Assembly: GCF_024498075.1 (NCBI RefSeq)
Contig: NZ_JANHOF010000022.1
Location: 1-64,000 of the forward strand
Reading direction: 5' to 3'
Source: Paenibacillus mendelii
GTDB taxonomy: Bacteria > Bacillota > Bacilli > Paenibacillales > Paenibacillaceae
Length of the DNA stretch: 64,000 nucleotides
Both the position numbers and the translations under genes were made by a program. Shown piece by piece: positions 52,851 to 62,436 of the stretch. Every line of letters starts with the position of its first letter. Positions within the stretch are counted from its first letter, which is position 1. The notes beneath the pieces are model-generated. The model searched no databases and had not been told where the DNA came from. It was given only the letters and a program-made list of their open reading frames with translations.

Positions 52851-53252
52851 TTGAGCATCCATATGTCAGAGTCAGAGCGGTCAGAGACCCATATCGCCCC
52901 GTGGCTTTCCGTGAATAATGCGGCGAAAGCTGTAGATTATTACAAGGCAGCATTCGGTGCGGTAGAGCTGTACCGACTTGAGGATGATAACGGCAAGCTT
53001 GCCGTCACACAGCTTTCCATCAACGGGGCGGATTTCTGGATTCAAGATGACCCTGACTGCAGCCCGGAGCTGGTAGGCCGAGGAACGGCTCGAATGATCA
53101 TGACCGTCAATGATCCGGATTGGGCATTCGAGCAAGCTCTCGCCGCTGGTGGAACCGTAATCGCGCCCGTAAGTGAAGGACACGGCTGGCGCATAGGACG
53201 CTTCGTTGATCCATTCGGATACCATTGGGAGATCGGCAAGCGGCTCAATTAA
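52851..53252 (+). CDS. VOC family (glyoxalase/bleomycin resistance-like) protein
   Basis: The 133-residue protein has the vicinal-oxygen-chelate fold of the PhnB/YdfO-like type: PWLSVNNAAKAVDYYKAAFG near residue 17 and RFVDPFGYHWEIGKRL at the end. Substrate is not predictable. It starts with TTG nine bases after AAGGAGG. Confidence 0.88.
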   Translation: MSIHMSESERSETHIAPWLSVNNAAKAVDYYKAAFGAVELYRLEDDNGKLAVTQLSINGADFWIQDDPDCSPELVGRGTARMIMTVNDPDWAFEQALAAGGTVIAPVSEGHGWRIGRFVDPFGYHWEIGKRLN

Positions 53253-53294
53253 TGATCGTAGTATCCTACGAAGGAACAAGCCCCTATTGAATCC

Positions 53295-53990
53295 TTACAC
53301 CGTCTGATCCAGATCCAAAGGTAAAAAAGCGTATTCTCCATTCCTAATGATCTCACCTCTGCGAACGGGAATAGGACGTTTGAACAGGGGCCCGTCTATG
53401 ACTGTAGTATGGAATTCGCCACCTTCCCCACAGGGATCAATCCCACGGGCTACTAGCTCCTTCACATATTCATGGGTTAACGTTCGCCCCAGATCGTCTT
53501 CCCGCATTCCTAAGGATAGGTTCACCGTCACAAGGATTGTTACAAAGCCTAGATGGATGAACTCTTCGACGGCCTCTCGATGATCCATTTCCCAAAGTGG
53601 CATTCCAAGCTTCAATCCAGCAAGTTTCGTAACCTTGTCGTGCCAGCAGCCATGAGCAGGCATATCCAAGTCTCCCGTTACTAATAGTTCTGCTCCTTGA
53701 TTTTTAGCCTTTGCCAAAAGGCGCAAAAACACTTCTTCATAATCAGCCCAGCTTGCAGCCGCCGTATATACGGGCAATCCAATCGATTCAGCCTGGGCGC
53801 ATATGAGCTCCGGAGGCATTCCATGTGATCGGGAACGTTTCCCTTCCTCCTCCAGCATGACGATCAGTCCGACCGCTTCACCAACCTTCATGGCTTTATA
53901 TAGAGCTAGGACGCTATCCTTTCCTCCACTAAAAGAAGCGATAAATTTATGCCCGCGTGCGCTATTCTTCCAATCTATGTGTTCTGTCAT
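53295..53990 (-). CDS. Dph6-related ATP pyrophosphatase (diphthine-ammonia ligase family)
   Basis: The 231-residue protein has the PP-loop SGGKDS at residues 21-26, HGMPPELICAQAESIGLPVY, and GEGGEFHTTVIDGP. In archaea and eukaryotes Dph6 amidates diphthine on elongation factor 2, but bacteria lack diphthamide, so its substrate here must differ. It is encoded alone on the minus strand. AAGGGGA lies eight bases before the ATG. Confidence 0.88.
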   Translation of the reverse strand: MTEHIDWKNSARGHKFIASFSGGKDSVLALYKAMKVGEAVGLIVMLEEEGKRSRSHGMPPELICAQAESIGLPVYTAAASWADYEEVFLRLLAKAKNQGAELLVTGDLDMPAHGCWHDKVTKLAGLKLGMPLWEMDHREAVEEFIHLGFVTILVTVNLSLGMREDDLGRTLTHEYVKELVARGIDPCGEGGEFHTTVIDGPLFKRPIPVRRGEIIRNGEYAFLPLDLDQTV

Positions 53991-54448
53991 TCCTATCGTC
54001 CCCTTTGTTGTATGGCTTTCGCAGGATCCCTATAGCTTAATTTATAAGTGATTATTGTATGCGTCAAGGCTGTGGGGCAGCGACATTCAAAGTGGGTTCG
54101 GCTTGATGAGACCCTGAATGGACCGATCGTTGATGGTGGTAGTAAAAGCCGTACATATCGCTTATGATGATAGGAAAGTTTCCAGTTCCATGAATCAGGA
54201 GAGATCTTGTGAATTCTCATTATCCCATACCTTCTTATAATAACTCGTGTTCGTCATGATGACATGGGATCTGGCAGGGGCGTTAGTCACGGCCGCCGCG
54301 CTGGCGTGCACGCTGATTTATCCGCTGTTTTGCATGATGTGAAGCGGGGCATGATGGGAATGGGATCGATTATTGCTGGAGGTTCGTAGTTATCGACCGT
54401 TGCCGGTCGTAAGAATAGAAGAAAAATTGCACCAGGAGGAACTTACAG
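53991..54448. other. Intergenic region before rlmH
   Basis: This 458-base gap has no confident gene. A 28-codon frame at 54256-54342 encodes a hydrophobic peptide (MMTWDLAGALVTAAALACTL then IYPLFCMM) but has no ribosome site. Promoters for both flanking genes must lie here; none was clear. Confidence 0.45.
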
Positions 54449-54928
54449 ATGCAGATACAGGTTGTGTGCGTAGGGAAGCTGAAGGAGAAATATTGGTCGG
54501 ACGGCGTAGCGGAATACGTTAAACGATTGAGCGCGTATGCGCGGCTCGATATTCGCGAGCTGCCGGATGAGAAGACGCCGGACTCGATGAGTCCGGCGGA
54601 GGAGGAGCAGGTTCGCACCCGCGAGGGGGAGCGGATCCTCGCCGCACTGAAGCCCGACGCCCATGTCGTGGCACTGGCCATCGAGGGCGAGATGTGGACG
54701 AGCGAGCAGCTCGCCGCTCATCTGGACAAGCAAGCTGTCTACGGCGGCGGGGCCGTCGCGTTCGTCATCGGCGGCTCGCTCGGCCTCTCGCCCGCCGTAC
54801 TCTCCCGGGCCGACAAGAAGCTCAGCTTCGGACGTATGACCTATCCGCACCAGCTCATGCGCGTGCTGCTGCTGGAGCAGGTGTATCGGGCGTTTCGGAT
54901 TAATCGGGGGGAACCGTACCACAAATAG
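54449..54928 (+). CDS. rlmH: 23S rRNA (pseudouridine(1915)-N3)-methyltransferase RlmH
   Basis: The 159-residue SPOUT enzyme methylates pseudouridine 1915 of 23S rRNA. It starts MQIQVVCVGKLKEKYWSDGV and has the knot motifs FVIGGSLGLSP and LSFGRMTYPHQLMRVLLLEQ with the C-terminal YRAFRINRGEPYHK. The G/C-rich third positions in its middle (54600-54800) differ from flanking DNA. Confidence 0.97.
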   Translation: MQIQVVCVGKLKEKYWSDGVAEYVKRLSAYARLDIRELPDEKTPDSMSPAEEEQVRTREGERILAALKPDAHVVALAIEGEMWTSEQLAAHLDKQAVYGGGAVAFVIGGSLGLSPAVLSRADKKLSFGRMTYPHQLMRVLLLEQVYRAFRINRGEPYHK

Positions 54929-55247
54929 GGCGAAAATTTTGTTTTCAATTTTACTAAACTATCCCAATCAGGTTGTAATTTAGATCGCAGAACATACAGC
55001 ATGATGGCCCCAACAAGGAACGCGTAGTGCGGGTCTTTTTTTTGTGAGGAAGAATCCCATTCATCTATTGGCTATTTAACGCCTAATCAGCATGAATGTA
55101 CGTACAGTAAAGCAGTGTAACTTTCTTGTATTTTAATTCCATAAGTTTACATTATTCATAATAATCCATTAATATTCAAGCAAGAATTCTCTAGTACAGT
55201 ATGGAGTGGTGCAATCGAATAATAATAGAAGAGGGTGCAACAGCCGT
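54929..55247. other. Intergenic region before the surface-protein pseudogene
   Basis: This 319-base stretch is AT-rich and holds no gene. A T-run after GGGTC at about 55028-55040 lacks a good hairpin. A promoter-like pair TTTACA (55146-55151) and TTAATA (55169-55174), 17 bases apart, precedes the pseudogene. Confidence 0.4.
55146..55174 (+). promoter_or_regulatory. Putative promoter of the surface-protein pseudogene
   Basis: TTTACA and TTAATA separated by 17 bases, about 75 bases before the pseudogene start. Confidence 0.4.
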
Positions 55248-57383
55248 ATGATGCAATGGAGTTTGTTGGAAATAAGGAAGTTGATGATTTGTCTACTCAA
55301 GCTAGCTTTGATTACGCTAGGCTCGTGGACAGGAGGTATTATTCAGGAGGCGAAGGCGGCAGGAGATTTTGAATACATAGAAAGTAGCTAAGAAGTAATC
55401 ATTACAGGATATAATGGAACGGCCAAAATGGTTGATATTCCCGATACAATAAACGGAAAAAAGTAACGAATATAGGGGATTTTTCATTTTTAAATAAACA
55501 ATTAACGAGTGTGACGATCCCAAGCAGTGTGAGGATCATTATGTATGCTGCATTTTGGGAATGCTTATTAGAGAGTGTGACGATCTCGAAAGGGGTAACA
55601 AGCATAGGGGAGTATGCATTTCAGGATAACAAATTAGTGGGTGTGTCGATCCCGGACAGTGTAACGTGGATAGGGCATGGTGCATTTTATCATAACCCCC
55701 CATTAACGAGTGTCATTGTTGAAGGGGATGCATCCACAATTGCAGATGATGCGTTTGAATCACTGATTACGATGATAGCTTTTGATCCTTCTCCAGCAAA
55801 GACGTATGCTTCTGGGAATGGGTATGAATTCCTCAATATTTTGTCTTTACGGAGTCAGCTATTCTCCAAACGGCGTATCAGAGGGAAAGCAAGCTCATTC
55901 AACAAAGGTAACGGTAGCTGTTCCTGATTTTGTAGGATCACCCAAAACGTATTACCGATGGTCAGAAGTGAAAACGGTACCCGACTGGCCGAATGTGAAG
56001 TGGTTAGAGTTCACGAGCGAAGAGTCCATTTCTACGCCTCCTGCTTTAGGTGAGTGGTATTTGCACGTTCGTGTTAACGATCAGAATGACAGTCATGTAG
56101 CAGGATATTCTTATTCAAATGCGTTTAAAGTTGCTGCTGTACCGGATGCACCAAGGAATGTGACAGCTACAGCAGGGAATGGACAAGCGACGGTCAGCTT
56201 CGACGCCCCATTGAGTAATGGTGAAGTGAGATCACGGGCTATACAGTTACGTCTAGTCCAGGAGGATTTACAGGAATGAGCACAACCGCGAGTCCGGTCA
56301 CGGTCACGGGGTTGACGAACGGAATTGAATACACGTTCACGGTGGTTGCAACGAATGTCGTGGGATCAAGCCCAGCTTCCTCCCCATCCAACCCCGTTTC
56401 GCCAAGCAACAGCTCAAGCGGAAGTTCAAGCAGTAGCAATAGTTCAATCAGCAACCCAATCTACTCAACGAATGGGAAACTAACGCTTCCGGTAGGAAGC
56501 ACCGGCGAAATGAGCTTGGATCAAGCGATCTTTATTAGCGACCAGCAAACCTTTGGAAATTAACATCGAGAAGGTATCGAATACGCAAAATCTATTTGCT
56601 CACAATGAAGTTCCGGCAAGCTCGGTGTTCGACGTCCATAAGAATATGTCTGAAACTCTCAACAAGCCAGCTATGGTGGCTATGGTATTCGACCCAATTA
56701 AAGTGAATAGCAACCAAACAGTAGCGATTTTCTATTATAATGAAGCTACGAAAACATGGGTGAAAATCGAGAACCGCGTAGAGTCGCCGCTATGGTCGGA
56801 AAAAGCGACTATAATTAGTCGACAATTCCGATTAATTCCCTGATGTTGAGCTATTTGCAGTAGAATTAGTGGACGATATAAACGTTGCATCGCTATTACC
56901 AAGGATGGAAATAGCCGTTTGTACTTGTAAGACTATCAAGAGATCTTTGAAAGCGCTTTATAATAGTAAGGAAACATTAATCTACTAGTGTAGATCCTAA
57001 CAAAATTACAACAGGTATCGTAGTCGAATCAGATGGGACCGTCCGCCACGTACCGACTAAAATCGTTATAATCGACGGTAAGCATTACGCGAAAGTGAAT
57101 AGCTTGACGAACAGCACGTACTCCATAGTCTGGCACCCGATTGAATATAAGGATGTAGTTTTACCTGGATTCAATCAGCATTCATTCCGATAAAGATCTC
57201 GCTGCCGCCAAAGAGCCGAAGAAAGAAAAACCGGCTAAAGAAGCTTCGAGCGGAGATGCTGCGGAGGCTTCAGCCAATCCGGATACAGGTGATCAAGGAA
57301 TTACAGGGTATGTGATGCTGGCATTCCTCGCGGCGATTGCCGCAACGGGTTTAATCGTCTATAGGAAAAGATCCGTTCGTTAA
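55248..57383 (+). pseudogene. Broken cell-wall-anchored LRR/Fn3 surface protein
   Basis: Joining frames reveals one former surface protein: a signal peptide (LICLLKLALITLG-type core ending QEAKAA), BspA-type leucine-rich repeats (about 55400-55780, LTSVTIPSSV and VTSIGEYAFQDN), an Ig-like segment (to about 56140), an Fn3 domain (APRNVTATAGNGQATVSFDA, about 56140-56390), a Ser-rich linker, further domains, and a C-terminal sorting signal NPDTG plus a hydrophobic helix and RKRSVR. It is broken by a stop at 55390, a lost A in the A-run near 55460, and further frameshifts near 55850, 56230, 56550 and in 56840-57200. The many breaks indicate decay, not one error. Confidence 0.85.
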
Positions 57384-57411
57384 TACGGATATATCTTATG
57401 AGGTTGTAGCG

Positions 57412-57450
57412 AAACGACTTCGACGCACACAAGTGTGTTGAAGTTGTTTT
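57412..57450 (+). terminator. Terminator after the pseudogene
   Basis: AAACGACTTC pairs with GAAGTTGTTT (one G-T pair), with inner CACAC/GTGTG. Confidence 0.5.
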
Positions 57451-57482
57451 GTATTCAAAACACAAATAGCAGCGCAAAAAAG

Positions 57483-57509
57483 ACGCAAAAAATTGTGCAA
57501 TTTTTGCGA
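57483..57509. promoter_or_regulatory. Putative LacI-family operator upstream of the regulator gene
   Basis: CGCAAAAAATTG-TG-CAATTTTTGCG is a near-perfect inverted repeat (one extra A) about 95 bases before the regulator start. A related sequence, TGCGCAATTATTTGC, occurs at 58738-58752 before the truncated transporter remnant. Confidence 0.45.
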
Positions 57510-57604
57510 AGGTGATTGTATGCGCGTATTAACTATGGTAAATTGAGTTTGCTGAGCCTGCATTAAGAAGGGATATATCATTTACTAAGAAAGTGGATGA
57601 AACG

Positions 57605-58639
57605 ATGCTGAAACTCAAAGATATAGCGGAGCGTACTAATGTTTCCGTTAGTACAGTCTCAAGGATATTAAGCAACAAGGGCAACTTTAGCGAAGAGACT
57701 AAACAGAAGGTGCTTGAAGTCGCGAAAGAGTATTTGTATACACCGGGAATTACTCTGCAAAAAATTAATGAAATGTCCTATACGGTAGGCATCTTTGTAA
57801 CCAACTCCAATGATTTCCTAGACGACGATCCCTCATCATCCATTGAATTGAACAATTTAAAGGATGAGCTTGAGGCGATGGGGCACAAAATTATTTTGAC
57901 GACGAATACAGGGAAGCTCGATAAAAATTCGACTTGTTATAAGCTTTTGCAGGAGCGGGCCATTGATGGGGCCGTCGTTTTTGATCCGTTCGTCAGCGAT
58001 GAAATTATGGATGAACTGAACAGACTGGATATTCCCTACATTGTCACGAATGGCAGAGATTACAACAAGCCATGGAATTATATTGACTATGACAACTACG
58101 GCGGTACTTATAAAGTGATTGAATATTTGTATGAGTTGGGACATCGTGATATTGCGATTTTGGCTGGTCCTTCAGATCACTGGGTCAACCAAAATCGAAT
58201 GGAGGGATGCCGGGCGGCGATTAGAGATTTTGGTTTAAGCATCGACGAGAACCATGTAATATTTGGCTCGTTCAGCATGGCTCACGGGCATCAGGCCGTG
58301 GAGCAGCTGATCTCTTACGGCACGAAATTTACTGCCATATGCGCCCTTGCCGACACCATTGCGCTTGGGGCGAACAAAGCATTGCGAAGCAAAGGCTTGC
58401 GCGTTCCTGAGGATGTATCCATCGTAGGATTCGATGATTGGAAAGTATCTGAATATATGTCCCCGCCTCTAACCTCCGTGAGACGATTTAAGTACGATAT
58501 TAATCAACTTATTGCCAGCATGATGTCCCAAATCATCAGCAACAAGTACATTTCCCAATTTAACATTACATTAAAAACGGAATTGATCATTCGTGAATCC
58601 TGCAAAAATATAAACGAAGGATCCATGCGTCGCGGTTGA
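57605..58639 (+). CDS. LacI-family transcriptional regulator
   Basis: The 344-residue protein has the N-terminal helix-turn-helix LKLKDIAERTNVSVSTVSRI and hinge, and a periplasmic-binding-protein-like effector domain (YTVGIFVTNSNDFL, HRDIAILAGPSDHW, VSIVGFDDWKVSEYMSPPLT). It most likely senses a sugar, probably one released by the GH27 enzyme nearby. The ATG at 57605 gives the usual short N-terminus; a GTG four codons upstream is also in frame, and neither has a strong ribosome site. Confidence 0.9.
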   Translation: MLKLKDIAERTNVSVSTVSRILSNKGNFSEETKQKVLEVAKEYLYTPGITLQKINEMSYTVGIFVTNSNDFLDDDPSSSIELNNLKDELEAMGHKIILTTNTGKLDKNSTCYKLLQERAIDGAVVFDPFVSDEIMDELNRLDIPYIVTNGRDYNKPWNYIDYDNYGGTYKVIEYLYELGHRDIAILAGPSDHWVNQNRMEGCRAAIRDFGLSIDENHVIFGSFSMAHGHQAVEQLISYGTKFTAICALADTIALGANKALRSKGLRVPEDVSIVGFDDWKVSEYMSPPLTSVRRFKYDINQLIASMMSQIISNKYISQFNITLKTELIIRESCKNINEGSMRRG

Positions 58640-58664
58640 TGAATTTGTTCTGAATTGAGCTGGT

Positions 58665-58713
58665 AAAATACAAGGAATCACGAATTGGAATGATCGTCGG
58701 TTCCTTGTATTTT
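58665..58713 (+). terminator. Terminator after the LacI-family gene
   Basis: AAAATACAAGGAA (58665-58677) and TTCCTTGTATTTT (58701-58713) are perfect 13-base complements with a 23-base loop. Confidence 0.65.
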
Positions 58714-58783
58714 CCGAAAACATACAGGAAAATTATTTGCGCAATTATTTGCTCAAATTTCGTATTCGTGTTACAGTATATTT

Positions 58784-58796
58784 GGAAGCGCTTTAC
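58784..58796. promoter_or_regulatory. LacI/CcpA-type operator core
   Basis: GGAAGCGCTTTAC has the palindromic core AAGCGCTT found in cre sites and LacI-family operators. It lies about 50 bases before the remnant gene at 58845, a fitting place to control the former sugar operon. A second core, TTGAAAGCGCTTTATAA, lies in the pseudogene near 56951. Confidence 0.5.
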
Positions 58797-58844
58797 TGAG
58801 GAGTGGTGGATATACAAGAGAAGAATGACAAGGGAGGGATCTTC

Positions 58845-58952
58845 ATGAAGAAAATGAGATTACTGGCGATTCTGCCGATTATCATCCTGTATATATTCGT
58901 CGGTCGTTACTTTGTAGAGAGTGTGGAGCGGACTGGCATCGTTGGCCAATGA
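58845..58952 (+). pseudogene. Remnant: fused start and C-terminal end of a sugar ABC transporter permease
   Basis: The 35-residue frame MKKMRLLAILPIIILYIFVG plus RYFVESVERTGIVGQ ends like a MalG/LplC-type carbohydrate ABC permease (PIIILYxFxQRYFVxGxxxTGxxG). The front MKKMRLLA looks like the start of a signal peptide, and an excellent GGGAGG lies six bases upstream. The simplest explanation is an in-frame deletion that joined the first gene of a transporter operon to the last codons of its final permease. Confidence 0.7.
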
Positions 58953-58996
58953 GGCCTATTTTTGGAAGACATCCTATTAAAAGAGGGAGCATGGTT

Positions 58997-60304
58997 ATGA
59001 ATAAGATGGAATCAGCGGCCGTTGCCGCAAATAGCAAAAATCGATTGGTACCTACTCCGCCGATGGGATGGAATAGCTGGGACTGCTATGGAGCGAGTGT
59101 CAATGAAGAAGAGGTGATCGGCAACGCGAATTATGTAGCCGAGCATCTTAAGTCATATGGGTGGGAATATATTGTTGTCGATGCCCAATGGTATGAACCA
59201 ACCGCTAACTGCTCGATATTTCACCCCTTTGTCCCCCTTGAAATGGATGAGTATTCCCGACTGATTCCTGCTGTCAATCGCTTTCCTTCTGCGGCGGATG
59301 GCAGAGGATTCCGGTCGTTAGCGGATCGGATCCACGCCATGGGACTCAAGTTCGGTATTCATATTCTACGCGGTATTCCCAGACAGGCCGTTCATTCCAA
59401 CACACCGATTCTGGGCTCAAGCAAGGGGGCGAGGGAAATTGCGCACACGTATTCGATCTGCAACTGGATTACGGATATGTACGGCATACAGTCTCAGAAG
59501 GAAGGCGCACAAGCCTACTATAATTCGATTTTTCAGCTCTATGCCGAATGGGAAATCGATTATGTGAAGGTGGACGACATCTCGCATCCGTATTCAAAGG
59601 GAGAGATAGAATTGATCCGCGGTGCAATCGACCGCTGTGGCCGGGATATCGTATTGAGCTTATCTCCGGGCCCAGCACCGCTGCAGCTGGCAGAGCATTT
59701 GAAGGAACAGGCCAATCTTTGGCGAGTGAGTGCTGATTTTTGGGATGATTGGAAATATTTATATAAATCATTTGAATACAGCAGCCAATGGATTCAGTAT
59801 GGCGGACCGGGAAGCTGGCCTGATCTGGATATGCTGCCGCTTGGTCATCTGGCAATCCGCTCCAAAGACGATGGGGTAGGCGAGCGAATGACCCGTTTTA
59901 CGCGGGACGAACAACGAACGATGGTGTCGTTGTGGTGTCTATGCCAATCACCGCTTATATTCGGCGGCGAGCTAAGAAGCAATGACGAATGGACATTATC
60001 GTTGCTGACGAATCGGGAAGTGCTTGCGATGCACAGAAACGGACACTCCATCCGCGAGCTCTACCGTGAGCAAGATCGGGTTGTATGGATGTCCCGCGGC
60101 CAGTCCGATGAAGTGTACTTGGGATTCTTCAACATAGGCGATGATGAACAGAACGTTGCAGTTGAATTATATTCAATAGATTTATTTGGCACTTATAAGG
60201 TTACCGATTTGTGGACAGGTGAACAGCATGATCCTGCAAGCGCACTGCTGCAGTTTGCAGTCGTGCCGCATGGCGTTCGCTTGGTTCGTCTTGATTCGAT
60301 TTAA
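58997..60304 (+). CDS. Glycoside hydrolase family 27 protein, putative alpha-galactosidase
   Basis: The 435-residue enzyme has the GH27 barrel start TPPMGWNSWDCYGASVNEEE and YIVVDAQWYEP. The catalytic nucleophile lies in DYVKVDDIS and the acid/base in RVSADFWDDW. It continues with PLIFGGELRSNDEW and a C-terminal beta-sandwich (about 350-435). No signal peptide is seen, so it probably works in the cytosol on imported oligosaccharides. The ATG at 58997 lies seven bases after GAGGGAG. Family members split alpha-galactosides, but related activities such as alpha-N-acetylgalactosaminidase are possible. Confidence 0.88.
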   Translation: MNKMESAAVAANSKNRLVPTPPMGWNSWDCYGASVNEEEVIGNANYVAEHLKSYGWEYIVVDAQWYEPTANCSIFHPFVPLEMDEYSRLIPAVNRFPSAADGRGFRSLADRIHAMGLKFGIHILRGIPRQAVHSNTPILGSSKGAREIAHTYSICNWITDMYGIQSQKEGAQAYYNSIFQLYAEWEIDYVKVDDISHPYSKGEIELIRGAIDRCGRDIVLSLSPGPAPLQLAEHLKEQANLWRVSADFWDDWKYLYKSFEYSSQWIQYGGPGSWPDLDMLPLGHLAIRSKDDGVGERMTRFTRDEQRTMVSLWCLCQSPLIFGGELRSNDEWTLSLLTNREVLAMHRNGHSIRELYREQDRVVWMSRGQSDEVYLGFFNIGDDEQNVAVELYSIDLFGTYKVTDLWTGEQHDPASALLQFAVVPHGVRLVRLDSI

Positions 60305-60352
60305 TGGGTAAAATAAAGCTGATTCCAGGAAGAGGAAGACGGAGGTAGAGGT

Positions 60353-61891
60353 GTGAACAAGAAAAGGATCACCACCACGGTGGGGTTACTGGCGGTAATA
60401 GGGTTGGCCGTATTGATATACGTTCAATTTAGTCAAGGAGGAAGTCAAATGGCAGGAGAATCTGCAGAAACGATCGATGCGAATGGGACGAACGATACCC
60501 CGTTGGCAAGCGAATTGCTGACCGTCGAATTGCAGGGAACGGAGGAAGCCTTCAAAAACCCGTTGAAAGGATTTAGGCCGACTCGATTCATGTCGGAATC
60601 CGAATTTAAGCCCCATGAATATGGTACTCTTTACAAGCACTACATTCCTTATACAGAGTTGGAGGCTGTTGCTTCCGACTCCGTGCAACAAATTATAGAT
60701 TGGAGCAATTTGGCATGGAAGGATATTGAACAAAAAAATATTAAAGTTGTGCCGAGAGTAATTATTCGCTATCCGGAAGTAGGTGACTACTGGCCGGATG
60801 GAATACCGCATGGCGATCCGTTTACAGAATGGACTACAGAGGAATTGAAGGATCGTTTAGTTTCCTTTATTGCTAAATTGGGAGAGGCCTGGAATAACGA
60901 TCCGCGTGTAGCCTTTATCGAATCCTCATTGTGGGGCGATTGGGGCGAGCACCATATTCATCCGATTAAGCTGGCGGATGGAACGAGCTTCATTCCTAAG
61001 GACTTCCAGAAGGCAATTGGAGATGCGTATGTGAAGGCATTTCCTAACAAGAAGGTAACGATCCGCTATCCGTATACGTTCATCGATTATGACTTTGGTT
61101 TCTATTGGGATTCATTCGCACACGCTGACGACCATTCCAGTGGCAATGGCATTATTGAACGGGATGATTGGAGAACTCAAGTGATTAGTGGTGAGGTCGC
61201 CTACAACTGGGGTAACTATCGGGAGCAGCCTGGTGGTAGTCCGGATGAATCACTAAGCATTAAGAAGCACAGGGATCATATCATAGACTGGATTAGAGAA
61301 ACGCATACGTCGGGTCTAGGCTGGATCGATATGTATAAAAATCCGTTGAATAGGGAGGTTGCAGCCGGAGCAACCGAGATGCAGCAGGCATTCGGCTACC
61401 GTTATGTGATCCATGAAGCAAGCTTCACCGACAGTGTCGAACCTGGAGGTACGCTTCAGGTCAACTTTGATGTGGTCAATGAAGGGTCAGCGCCGTTCTA
61501 TTACGATTGGCCAGTGGAAGCCAGCCTGCTGGATGAGAATCGCAAGGTGGTTTGGAAAGGCGAATTCGTTGCCGATATCCGGGCATGGCTGCCGGGGGAG
61601 GATTGGGATACGGAAGCGAGAAAATATTCCAAACCAGCTCTCGTGAATAAGGTAACCGGCGACTTTAAGCTTCCCTCTGAGCTGGCAAAGGGCGATTATA
61701 CACTAGCATTAGCGATTCTGGATCCGGCTGGTGGTGAGCCCAGCATTAAATTCGCGGTTGCCAACTATTACACAGGAGGAAGACATCCTGTTGGGAAAGT
61801 GGGCATTGGACAGAAACCACAGGATCAGGATTTAGGTCCATTCGATTCACTTAAATTTGATAGTACGTTGTCCTATGCCCTTAATCAATGA
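60353..61891 (+). CDS. Secreted or anchored DUF4832 protein
   Basis: The 512-residue protein has an N-terminal hydrophobic helix (about 8-26), a barrel-like region (NPLKGFRPTRF, VVPRVIIRYPEVGDYWPDG, VAFIESSLWGDWGEHH, YNWGNYREQPG) and a C-terminal beta-sandwich (about 350-470) of the DUF4832 type. Such proteins sit beside glycoside hydrolases and likely act on or bind polysaccharide, but activity is unproven. GTG start, 48 bases after the GH27 gene, so probably one operon. Confidence 0.85.
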   Translation: MNKKRITTTVGLLAVIGLAVLIYVQFSQGGSQMAGESAETIDANGTNDTPLASELLTVELQGTEEAFKNPLKGFRPTRFMSESEFKPHEYGTLYKHYIPYTELEAVASDSVQQIIDWSNLAWKDIEQKNIKVVPRVIIRYPEVGDYWPDGIPHGDPFTEWTTEELKDRLVSFIAKLGEAWNNDPRVAFIESSLWGDWGEHHIHPIKLADGTSFIPKDFQKAIGDAYVKAFPNKKVTIRYPYTFIDYDFGFYWDSFAHADDHSSGNGIIERDDWRTQVISGEVAYNWGNYREQPGGSPDESLSIKKHRDHIIDWIRETHTSGLGWIDMYKNPLNREVAAGATEMQQAFGYRYVIHEASFTDSVEPGGTLQVNFDVVNEGSAPFYYDWPVEASLLDENRKVVWKGEFVADIRAWLPGEDWDTEARKYSKPALVNKVTGDFKLPSELAKGDYTLALAILDPAGGEPSIKFAVANYYTGGRHPVGKVGIGQKPQDQDLGPFDSLKFDSTLSYALNQ

Positions 61892-62425
61892 TGGAATAAT
61901 GGAACGTCGGACGGGTCCTACTTAAATGCCGACCGCTGGCCGGATATTATCGATAACGAATGGAAGGCCAACTTTGCAGCAACCTTTGGTTATGAAGTCC
62001 ACGGCGATTTGATTTCGTCCGTATTCGCGGCGAATCGCAAGCTGCTCCCGGACAACGCGGTACTTTTGCAGTCCAATACGCTTTATGATGAGCTGCTGTT
62101 CGACTTTGAAAAGGATCTGAATGGTGACGTTTCGGACGATGGCGAATATGTGCATCGCTGGTCGGCCCGCATGCTGCAATCTGCCGGAGAGCTAACTGAA
62201 GTATTGCCAGGCTACTATTATTACATCACTGATTACGGTCTTAACGAGAAGACGGGCAGGACACCACATACACTCTCCCCATTAAATCATTTCTACAAAG
62301 CCGAACAGGACGGGGTGAAGCTGATGAAGTGGCTGGACGATGCCGTGAATAAGGATGAATATTACTCCGTGGGGCGGCATTTTGTAGAGAAAGTCCGTCG
62401 GTTTGTTGAGGAGAACCATAGATGA
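61892..62425 (+). pseudogene. 5'-truncated gene fragment, unrecognised
   Basis: Directly after the DUF4832 stop an open frame in the same phase reads WNNGTSDGSYLNADRWPDII onward and ends FVEKVRRFVEENHR. No start codon with a ribosome site is present before residue 40 (a bare TTG at 62009), so the front of the gene seems lost. No family was recognised. The sequence reads like a genuine soluble protein rather than random translation. Confidence 0.55.
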
Positions 62426-62436
62426 GGGGTCTGAGT

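Noticed and set aside
54256..54342. 28-codon hydrophobic peptide
   Set aside because: It looks like a membrane helix but lacks a ribosome site, and no family such as KdpF fits convincingly.
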